Source: CAYFUG01 sp964346295 (GTDB lineage: Bacteria > Patescibacteriota > Minisyncoccia > Moranbacterales > DUUL01). Taken from it: a stretch of 64,000 nucleotides of DNA. The notes below the pieces were generated by a model that had not been told where the DNA came from, did no database searches, and saw only the letters and a list, made by a program, of their open reading frames with translations. A program made the translations under genes and the position numbers. Within the stretch, counting starts at the first letter, position 1. Each line of letters starts with the position of its first letter. Shown in pieces: positions 57,581 to 64,000 of this stretch. Where the stretch lies: assembly GCA_964346295.1 (NCBI GenBank), contig CAYFUG010000003.1, forward strand, positions 8,060 to 72,059, written 5' to 3'.

Positions 57581-57809
57581 ATTTATACTAAGTTACTTAT
57601 GAATTTTGAATAACAAAAATCCGAGCAAGAGAATGTAAAATAAAAGATAACGCTTCTTGCCTGAGTAGTTTAGATTTTCTCCAAATATTATGAAGCCTTG
57701 GAATAATATTTAACTAGAAAATCAACCGCAATTCAGGAATTATCTTCTATTTTACATTCTGGAGCGATGTTAGAGACAATTCAGGTTTTGAAGGTAACTT
57801 AGTATAAAT
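57581..57809. repeat. 229-bp nested hairpin element
   Basis: Four nested pairs are visible: ATTTATACTAAGTTAC (57581-57596) with 57794-57809, perfect over 16 bases; AGAATGTAAAATAAAAGATAA (57630-57650) with 57740-57760, 20 of 21; GATTTTCT (57673-57680) with 57716-57723; and AATATTAT with ATAATATT at the tip. The first internal loop has equal arms of about 33 bases. It could be a MITE-like element or a structured RNA. No ORF is present. Confidence 0.7.
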
Positions 57810-57867
57810 TCTTGAATTTTAAGCTACTCTTCTAGTGTCCCTAGAGAACAAGTACCCACAAAGACCA

Positions 57868-58040
57868 GGGCTTCCAAATTTACCCGTCTCGTCCGAATGC
57901 TTGGCGAAGGCGGGAGGAAAGCTCAGGCGCTGTGCCCCTGCCTGCCAACAGGCAGGAAGGCTTTGCTTGAGGCGCACTGAAGAATGCGGTTAAAGCAAAA
58001 CGCAGGCGGCAATAAAGAGATTTTCAAAATTTGGAAGTCC
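57868..58040 (+). repeat. Family H hairpin repeat, copy 16, at the end of the epimerase gene
   Basis: The arms GGGCTTCCAAATTT and AAATTTGGAAGTCCC pair. The core is changed to GGCGCACTGAAGAATGCGG, where GCGCA/TGCG still pair, so the change is compensated. Extra sequence, including a CCTGCC...GGCAGG palindrome, expands the left half. The right arm holds the stop codon of the gene at 58024. Confidence 0.8.
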
Positions 58041-58983
58041 CATAGAACTCCTGATACCACTCGACAAAGTTCTTAACCCCCTCTTCAATCTGGGTGGTCG
58101 GCTCCCAGCCCATTGATCGTAACTTGGAAATATCCGCCACGGTAGAGGGAACATCTCCTGGCTGCATTGGCATTAAATTTTTAGTGGCTTTTTTGCCAAC
58201 ATTATCTTCGATCACCTCGATAAAACGCATCAGGGTCTCTTCTTTGTCGCCTCCAATATTTACCACATCGTATTGAAGGTTGGCATCTAGCACGGTAATT
58301 ACCCCGGAAACAATATCGTCTACATAAGTGAAATTACGGCTCATTTCTCCTCGGTTGTAAACATCAATTGGCTTATCTTCTAGGATATTCTTAGTGAATT
58401 TGAACAATGCCATATCCGGCCGACCCCAAGGACCGTAAACCGTAAAAAATCGCAGGCCGGTAGTATTTAAGTTATAGAGATGACTGTAAACGTGAGCAAT
58501 TAACTCGGTAGCCTTCTTAGTTGCTGCGTAAGGTGAAATAGGCGTGTCTACCGGATCTGATTCCGAAAAAGGCACCTTCTTGTTATTGCCATAAACCGAA
58601 CTACTAGAGGCATAAACAAAATTCTTGATCTCATATTTCACCGCTAGTTCTAAGAGGTTCATAGTCCCTTTAATATTGACATCTTCATAAAGCAAGGGGT
58701 CTAAAATTGAATTTCTTACCCCGGCCATCGCTGCCAAGTGAACTACTTTGTTAATTTTTTCTTCACGGAAAATTTTCTCGCAGAACCCTCGGTCTCGAAT
58801 ATCGCCTTCGTAAAGCCCAAACTCCACTCCCTCGAGTAACTTTTCTACTCGCGCCCGCTTCAATTCTACCGGGTAGTAATCATTAAAGTTATCGATAATT
58901 ACCACTTGGTCTCCTCGCTCTACTAAAGATTTAGTCAGGTGAGATCCTATGAATCCAGCACCTCCGGTTACTAAAATTTTCAT
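58024..58983 (-). CDS. UDP-glucuronate 4-epimerase-like NAD-dependent epimerase
   Basis: The enzyme interconverts UDP-glucuronate and UDP-galacturonate for surface glycans. The 319-residue SDR protein has the NAD motif GGAGFIGSHL, ASSSSVYGNNKKVPF with the Ser of the triad, YAATK as the catalytic Tyr-x3-Lys, and LRFFTVYGPWGRPDMALFKF. That last stretch plus NDYYPVELKRARV is typical of the UDP-GlcA 4-epimerase group rather than GalE. The last residues (G-T-S-K-F) come from the family H right arm. It fits with the GT2, GT-C and O-antigen ligase genes in the window. Confidence 0.9.
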   Translation of the reverse strand: MKILVTGGAGFIGSHLTKSLVERGDQVVIIDNFNDYYPVELKRARVEKLLEGVEFGLYEGDIRDRGFCEKIFREEKINKVVHLAAMAGVRNSILDPLLYEDVNIKGTMNLLELAVKYEIKNFVYASSSSVYGNNKKVPFSESDPVDTPISPYAATKKATELIAHVYSHLYNLNTTGLRFFTVYGPWGRPDMALFKFTKNILEDKPIDVYNRGEMSRNFTYVDDIVSGVITVLDANLQYDVVNIGGDKEETLMRFIEVIEDNVGKKATKNLMPMQPGDVPSTVADISKLRSMGWEPTTQIEEGVKNFVEWYQEFYGTSKF

Positions 58984-59131
58984 TTTGATTTTAAAATTAA
59001 ACTGTTAATTAATTAAATCAAGTTTGTCGGTAGCAAACCCTTGCACTCTATTATTGATCTACAGATTTAACCCAAAACAAAATCGCTCTGGCTCGGAGTT
59101 ACAAATCAAGCACTGCCGACTGGAAACTAAC

Positions 59132-60055
59132 TCATTCCCATTCATCACATTTTTCTTGATAATTTCCGCATTCTTCCAAATCTTCCTCAATTTTCTCCAA
59201 AACTTCTTTTAGGTGATCTAGATTTTCATATAAATCCCTTAAGGATTTCTCCGAAAATCCCCCCTCTAAGCCCTTTTCGATCTCCCCTTCTTGCTTTTCT
59301 ATCACCTCCTCAATTCTTGCCAATTCTTCTTTTAGTTTTTCACAACGCACTTGGAGCTCCTTTTTACAAACTACTACAATTGCCTCTTCTAATTCAATGG
59401 GTTCCCCAAAGTGCTGAATAATCAGATAAGTTTTCCGCCCTTCGAATTTGCTCTCCAAGATAGCCACTCCGATTTCTTCAAATTCCGAGGAAAGAATATT
59501 CTCTCGGTGTCCTTTACTTTCCATCCAAGCTTGATGAACTTCAGCAGCAGAAAAATATCCTTCCGCTAAATTTTCTCCCACTTTTTGATAATCATACTGA
59601 GATTTTTTTACAAAAAACCAATAATCCACTCCTTGGGGAGAAGTATGTTCAAAATAACGCTTCTCCTTCATATCTTGAGCCTTCCAAAGAGCAGACTGGT
59701 TGAGACTGTCACTTAACTGAAGAGGTGGTAACTCTAAGTCTACCCGAGATTCGTTGACAAGCCTTAAAACCTCCTCTATGCTACCCTCAAAGTCTAAGTC
59801 TTGGTCTCCGGCCACTTGATCTTTAGATCGAATCATATCTTGATACTCTTCTTTACTAATATCAAATCGATTTCCCCTCTCCTTGTCATCTAGGCCCTTA
59901 CTCCAAGCTGTTATCTGGCTTTTAAAGTTATTAAATTCTTCTAGAAATCCTGTCCGGGCAACAATCGCGTCTCCCCATTGCCAAAAAATCAGAACGGCAA
60001 CTCCGGCTGTCATCAAGAAAGTAATCGTTATCCCTAATTTGACTAACTTAAACAT
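59132..60055 (-). CDS. CAP/SCP-domain (SCP1-like) exported protein
   Basis: This 307-residue protein has an N-terminal membrane anchor (LGITITFLMTAGVAVLIFWQW) and a linker. A CAP domain follows: VNESRVDLELPPLQLSDSL, ALWKAQDMKEKRYFEHTSPQG, VGENLAEGYFSAAEVHQAWMES, GHRENILSSEFEEIGVAI. Bacterial CAP proteins of the YkwD type are secreted and of unknown role. The C-terminal ~80 residues are a Glu/Lys coiled coil with Cys residues (ECGNYQEKCDEWE), not usual for the family. Confidence 0.85.
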   Translation of the reverse strand: MFKLVKLGITITFLMTAGVAVLIFWQWGDAIVARTGFLEEFNNFKSQITAWSKGLDDKERGNRFDISKEEYQDMIRSKDQVAGDQDLDFEGSIEEVLRLVNESRVDLELPPLQLSDSLNQSALWKAQDMKEKRYFEHTSPQGVDYWFFVKKSQYDYQKVGENLAEGYFSAAEVHQAWMESKGHRENILSSEFEEIGVAILESKFEGRKTYLIIQHFGEPIELEEAIVVVCKKELQVRCEKLKEELARIEEVIEKQEGEIEKGLEGGFSEKSLRDLYENLDHLKEVLEKIEEDLEECGNYQEKCDEWE

Positions 60056-60189
60056 TTTTATTTTTCCTGTTTTTTTAATTTATCCTACCAATCTAATCTC
60101 CAGGATTCTGTATTTAAGACCTAAAATTTCCACTAACTAATTACAATTCACTCGGAGTCGCCAAAAGGTACTCTGATTTCTAATTTAAA

Positions 60190-60504
60190 ATGAAGTTTCG
60201 ACTCTCTCAATCCCTCACTCATCAAGTCTCCTTTATAACTCGCAAATTGGGTTATCAAGAAATTCAAGACCGGAAAACAGGTCTGGTTAGTTATGTCCGA
60301 ACATTTACCTCTGATCATTATCCTCGCTTTCATCTCTATGTCAAGGAAAGAAATTCTGGAATTACCTTCGATCTCCACCTCGACCACACTCGGACTCGCT
60401 ACTCGAATCAAGCTGCCCACCGCGCCGACTACGAAACTCCTCCGGTAAAGGAAGAGCTCACTCGAATTTACTACTCTATTCAAGATTATTTAATCAAAAA
60501 ATGA
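60190..60504 (+). CDS. Small conserved soluble protein, unknown
   Basis: This 104-residue protein contains SLTHQVSFITRKLGYQEIQD, FHLYVKERNSGITFDLHLDHT and YETPPVKEELTRIYYSIQ. The mixed alpha/beta pattern with conserved-looking His and Asp (DLHLDH) suggests a real domain. I recall similar short ORFs in CPR genomes but know no function. It is convergent with the P-loop-like gene at 60540. Confidence 0.55.
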   Translation: MKFRLSQSLTHQVSFITRKLGYQEIQDRKTGLVSYVRTFTSDHYPRFHLYVKERNSGITFDLHLDHTRTRYSNQAAHRADYETPPVKEELTRIYYSIQDYLIKK

Positions 60505-60539
60505 CCTGTCAATTTAAGCCTTTTATTAGATCTTCTTAA

Positions 60540-61199
60540 CTATTTCACCTCCTCAAAAAAGCGTGCTTCTACTTTCCCCGTACACTTAGAGTTCCACAAA
60601 AAACCTTGAAACTTTTTTAATTCCGGAAACTTAAAAGGCAAAAAAATCTTCGGTCGAGAAAAGAAAATCATGGTTTGATAGCCTCTTTTAGCGATTCCCG
60701 CTTTATCTAAACACTTGTCCAAGTCTCCCGAAAAAACCACTTTGGGAAATTTTTTAAGCTTTTGGAAAGTACTTTTCCCAAGGGTCTCCATGTTCTTAAC
60801 AAAAACCACTCGATTAGCATTCCCCTTCAAAGAGCTCAGGGCTTTTAAGAGCAATTCTTCGTTTCCGCTTTCCACTAAAGCTACCCGGTAGTTATGAGCT
60901 TCTTTAATTTGCTGCTCGTTAGTAATTAGAGCCACCCTCCCTCTTTGAGAGTCTCCTATTAACTTTAAAAATTTTCTTCTCCCTTCCGAAAAGGCGCAAA
61001 AGAAGATCAATTTATAATCTTTTTCCAGTAATTCCGCTGCCAACTGCAAAGAAAAATAGGATCCACCCGTTCCTTTTTTATAAGTTACCAAACAAGGCAA
61101 CTCCCTGGAGGAAAAGTTAAGTGGTTGATCTTCTAAAAAAATTTGAGGTTTTTTGTTAATAAATCTACTCTTATTTTCAGGTTTTTTTTGCTGGTTCAT
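60540..61199 (-). CDS. Degenerate P-loop-like protein, unknown
   Basis: The 219-residue protein has a segment CLVTYKKGTGGSYFSLQLA that resembles a RecA/KaiC-type Walker A in which the usual GKT/S is replaced by GGSY. Strands typical of a RecA fold follow (KLIFFCAFSEGRRKF, RVALIT, YRVALVESGN, NRVVFVKNM). Loss of the Lys argues against ATP hydrolysis. It may be a paralogue of a pilus or recombination ATPase that lost activity. Function is unknown. Confidence 0.5.
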   Translation of the reverse strand: MNQQKKPENKSRFINKKPQIFLEDQPLNFSSRELPCLVTYKKGTGGSYFSLQLAAELLEKDYKLIFFCAFSEGRRKFLKLIGDSQRGRVALITNEQQIKEAHNYRVALVESGNEELLLKALSSLKGNANRVVFVKNMETLGKSTFQKLKKFPKVVFSGDLDKCLDKAGIAKRGYQTMIFFSRPKIFLPFKFPELKKFQGFLWNSKCTGKVEARFFEEVK

Positions 61200-61381
61200 T
61201 TTAATTTTAAATTTTTGTTGAAAAAAGGATTGACAAAAATATTATAACAACCTGAAATTATTTTTCCAGACTTTCTTAGAAGATAAGGGCTCCCCCTTTG
61301 AAACTGTCTCTTGCTTTTATTGATATTTATTGCTTTAATTCTCAATCCCAGTCCCATTAAATCATAACTAAACAATTTTCA
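61200..61381. other. Divergent promoter region
   Basis: TTGAAAAAAGGATTGACAAAAATATTATAAC near 61215-61245 offers overlapping -35 and -10-like hexamers on the plus strand, about 140 bp before the wall-protein gene. The exact promoter is not decided by eye. Confidence 0.35.
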
Positions 61382-62344
61382 ATGTCCCGCTTATATTCTC
61401 TTAGACACTCCCTTCCTAAAAATAAAGCTTTGTTTTTTTGGTTACTAGCAGGACTTATTCTTGCAACCAGCACTCTTCCGGCTTGGGCTTTTCTTTTTCC
61501 TCGAGAAAAAACCGTTATCCTTAAAAAATTAAGTAACCAGAAAGAATTTACCACCACTGCTTCTACTGTAGCAGACTTCTTAGAAGAGCAAACTATCAAC
61601 TTGGACTCCCAAACTCGAGTATCCCCTTCCTTGAAAGAGCAATTAGCTGATGAAAGCGTAATTGAAATTTTCCCTGCTCACGCCATTACAATTCAAGACG
61701 GCAACCAACCTCCTCGGAAACTTACCACTACTCATCAAACAGTTAAAGAGGCCTTGCTTGAAGCAAAAATTGAACTAGGAAATTTAGACCAAATCGAGCC
61801 TAATTTAGATCATTTCGTTGAGGACAACCTGGGGATAACCATCACACGATTTGAACAAAAAGAACTATCCGAAGAAATAGAAGTGTCCTTTGAAACTATC
61901 ACTCAAGATGATCCAGAACTAGCCTGGGGAGAAACCAAGACCATCCAAGTGGGAAAAGTCGGCCAAGAACAAATCACTTACCAAGTCACCTTGCGAAATG
62001 GTGAGGAGGTTGATCGAGAGGAAATTAAGAGAGAAATACTAAAGGAGCCCCAGAAAGAAATTATTGCTCGCGGTACTAAAATCAAAATCGGTCGCACTCA
62101 AGAAGGCCTTGCCAGTTGGTACGCCTGGACCGGCACCCTGGCTTGCGCTTCCACTACTTTTCCCAAAGGCACCCGCCTACGGGTTACCAGCCTAGAAAAC
62201 GACCAGCAAGTCACTGTAGTAGTCAATGACTACGGCCCGCAACCTCACACCGGCAAAATCATTGACCTCGATAAAGTGGCCTTTGAAAAACTAGCTCCGG
62301 CCTGGAAGGGAGTGGTACGAGTAAAAATCGAGGAAATTCTTTAA
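61382..62344 (+). CDS. Wall-associated DUF348-G5-RlpA/3D-type protein
   Basis: This 320-residue exported protein has a hydrophobic anchor or signal (ALFFWLLAGLILATSTLPAWA). Two DUF348-like repeats follow (EFTTTASTVADFLEEQTINL, KLTTTHQTVKEALLEAKIEL), then a G5-like domain (SFETITQDD... TYQVTLRNGEEV). A C-terminal double-psi beta-barrel ends the protein: GLASWYAWTGTLACASTTFPKGTRLRV, VVVNDYGPQPHTGKIIDLD. This layout resembles resuscitation/YabE-type and RlpA-like peptidoglycan enzymes that cut or bind wall glycans. The conserved Asp in VNDYGP fits the barrel active site. Confidence 0.85.
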   Translation: MSRLYSLRHSLPKNKALFFWLLAGLILATSTLPAWAFLFPREKTVILKKLSNQKEFTTTASTVADFLEEQTINLDSQTRVSPSLKEQLADESVIEIFPAHAITIQDGNQPPRKLTTTHQTVKEALLEAKIELGNLDQIEPNLDHFVEDNLGITITRFEQKELSEEIEVSFETITQDDPELAWGETKTIQVGKVGQEQITYQVTLRNGEEVDREEIKREILKEPQKEIIARGTKIKIGRTQEGLASWYAWTGTLACASTTFPKGTRLRVTSLENDQQVTVVVNDYGPQPHTGKIIDLDKVAFEKLAPAWKGVVRVKIEEIL

Positions 62345-62421
62345 GGCCTGTTTTAAAAATCTAAAAATGCAATTGTAGTGGCAGACCATGGCCTGCCTTC
62401 TTTTAATCAGAGCCCTGGAAA

Positions 62422-63923
62422 TTACCTAATCTCCAGATCCTCCACGTCAAGCGACTTCTCTCGAATCTTCCGGTGATAACTGATGGCAAATCGATGAGCC
62501 TCATCCCTTACTCGACCAATCGACCGCTGATCTCCCAGAAAAACTCCAAGGGCTCTGTGTTGAGGGCCTTGAAGGTCTAAATTAGCCAATCTTAAATCCA
62601 AATTTTTTCGCTCTGGACCTTTAGCCACTGCCAAAATTGGAACATTCAACTCCTTCTTGCCTAAAACCTTCTCTACTACCTTGAGTTGAGTCTCGCCACC
62701 ATCAATCAAAAACAAGTCCGGCAACGGCCACTCATCCGCCCTCTTCAACCTTCGAGTGAGCACTTCCCGAAGAGCCTTGAGATCATCTCCGGCACTTCCT
62801 GAGCGTATCTTGAAACGCCGATAATTAGCTTTCCGCACCCTCAAGCGACCGCTTTTGAAAGAAAAACTGACCAAACTTCCCACTGTGAACTTGCCGGAAA
62901 GGTGGGAAATGTCATAGCCTTCTATTTTTAAAGAATCAGCCTGATAGTCCACTTGAGGCCGCTCTCTACTAATCAAAATTAGCCGTTGGATTTTTCGCAA
63001 TCTCTGTAGTTGATCTCTTTTACGAATCGCCCTCTCAAACTGCTGATCCTGGGCCAGTTGCTCCATTTCTTTCTCTAGCTTTTGCTCCAATCGAACTCTC
63101 TTCCCTTGGACAATAAGCTCAATTGCCCGAATATTCTTTTGGTAGTCCTTCTGAGAAATTGCCCCTGCATAAGGCCCCGGGCAAAGCCCGATTTGAAAAT
63201 CTAAGCAGCCTTTTTCAGTTTTTCCTGGTCGATTGTGAAAAGGGAATATTTTACGTAAAAACTTGAGAATCTCAGTAACCGTGCGCTTGGAATCAAAAGG
63301 ACCATAAAATTTAGCAAATTTACCCTCTTTTTTGGCTTCTGTCAAATCCGTTTGTCGAATGACTTCCCACTGAGGAAAATTCTCTTTAGTCAGGGCCAAA
63401 TAGACAAAGGACTTATCATCTCTCCCTAAGACATTGTAACGAGGCTGAAGTTCTTTAATAAGTCGCTGTTCTAAAAAATAGGCTTCCATGGTAGTAGCAG
63501 CTTCTTGAATTTCTACCCCTTCTACTAATTCGATCATTTTCTCAATAAGCCGATCCTTGGAACGAGAAGGGGAAAAGTAGGATCCTACTCGCACCTTCAA
63601 GGAAGCTGCTTTTCCTATGTACAAAATCTCTCCTTGCTTATTCTTGAATAAATAAACACCTGGAGAAATGGGCAGGCCCCTTAGAGTTCCATTATTAATC
63701 AAATTTCTACCCCTTCTACTAATTCGATCATTTTCTCAATAAGCCGATCCTTGGAACGAGAAGGGGAAAAGTAGGATCCTACTCGCACCTTCAAGGAAGC
63801 TGCTTTTCCTATGTACAAAATCTCTCCTTGCTTATTCTTGAATAAATAAACACCTGGAGAAATGGGCAGGCCCCTTAGAGTTCCATTATTAATCAAAAAT
63901 GTTTGTTTTTTATTTAGCTTCAT
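62422..63923 (-). CDS. uvrC: Excinuclease ABC subunit C, short form, with duplicated 5' end
   Basis: UvrC makes both incisions in nucleotide excision repair. The GIY-YIG domain (SPGVYLFKNKQG, ILYIGKAASLKVRVGSYF) is followed by QPRYNVLGRDDKSF, the Cys region GCLDFQIGLCPGPYAG, the UVR helix and the RNase H-like nuclease domain (IEGYDISHLSGKFTVGS, DLFLIDGGETQL, RDEAHRFAISYHRK). The protein stops there without the HhH2 domain. The natural start is MKLNKKQTF at 63923. A 194-bp tandem duplication breaks the frame, so a shorter frame beginning with TTG at 63702 now appears intact. Without the duplication the protein would be about 436 residues. Confidence 0.88.
63508..63897. repeat. 194-bp perfect tandem duplication in uvrC
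   Basis: The segment starting near 63508 recurs with an offset of 194 from near 63702, without a visible mismatch. As 194 is not a multiple of three, the duplication disrupts the uvrC frame. Confidence 0.9.
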
Positions 63924-64000
63924 GTTAAAATCAGGACAAATTTAAAGGCTCTAGACTACCATACCTCCCAATAAGGCTTTTGTTGATTGATTAAATGGCT
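63924..64000. other. Right edge, uvrC upstream region
   Basis: No gene is seen in the last 77 bases. They should hold the uvrC promoter; only AT-rich hexamer-like sequence is visible. Confidence 0.3.

Noticed and set aside
62422..63702. uvrC starting with TTG at 63702
   Set aside because: That TTG is the Leu codon inside the duplicated block; the natural ATG start with MKLNKKQTF is at 63923.

Overview
The window looks like a piece of a Candidate Phyla Radiation (Patescibacteria) genome, probably a metagenome-assembled scaffold. Supporting signs are the short single-copy housekeeping genes scattered without large operons, a short UvrC without its C-terminal HhH domain, a conjugation-type coupling ATPase paired with a large membrane protein but no other secretion genes, a sigma-region-4/HARE-HTH protein, and palindromic inserts of the CCTGCC...GGCAGG type. 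UGA ends conserved genes (enolase, LigA), so the standard code is used. I cannot assign a class.

Layout. 0.1-9.5 kb, minus strand: PilB-type ATPase, RuvB, TraG/TraD-like ATPase with its membrane partner, and the sigma4/HARE protein. 9.7-17.3 kb: ribosomal protein L27, membrane proteins, a lipoprotein, a P-loop kinase, LigA, an AbrB/PIN toxin-antitoxin pair and a frameshifted HAD phosphatase. 17.4-24.6 kb, minus strand: two O-antigen-ligase-like polymerases, a structured RNA locus, a large anchored protein interrupted by a 100-N scaffold gap, and an RluA-family enzyme. 24.7-33.7 kb, mostly plus strand: tRNA-Leu, a SanA-like protein, a single-chain PheRS behind a Phe-rich leader peptide and attenuator, SerRS, GatC, Ddl and a GT-C glycosyltransferase. 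34-39.7 kb: tRNAs, UvrA and a cluster of tRNA-Cys-derived remnants. 39.9-54.1 kb, mostly minus strand: Udg4, SecA, HPF, MurB, an esterase, RecO, a GT2 synthase, a MvaI/BcnI-type restriction-modification pair and enolase. 54.2-64 kb: a tRNA-Lys array with expanded copies, an ABC exporter, a 229-bp nested hairpin, UDP-glucuronate 4-epimerase, CAP-domain and G5/RlpA-like wall proteins, and UvrC with a 194-bp tandem duplication.

The most unusual content is non-coding. A dispersed element of about 120 bp, called family H here, occurs at least 15 times plus fragments, always in the same orientation. It folds into a long three-part hairpin whose paired arms differ between copies in a compensating way. 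Most copies sit at the 3' ends of minus-strand genes, and several genes take their last codons and stop from its right arm. Three copies lie in frame inside one O-antigen ligase gene. Other striking items are the Phe-rich leader/attenuator in front of the single-chain PheRS, two promoter-linked structured RNA loci (20.8-21.4 kb and 34.0-34.3 kb), the nested hairpin at 57.6-57.8 kb, and tRNA-Cys and tRNA-Lys copies enlarged by small hairpin insertions.

Functional themes are envelope building (Ddl, MurB, O-antigen ligases, GT2, GT-C, UDP-GlcA epimerase, SanA, RlpA-like), DNA repair (UvrA, UvrC, RuvB, RecO, LigA, Udg4) and translation (L27, HPF, PheRS, SerRS, GatC, tRNAs). Assembly problems are likely at 22834-22933 and 63508-63897. 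Single-base frameshifts at 16854-16859 and near 35108 may be sequencing errors or real decay.
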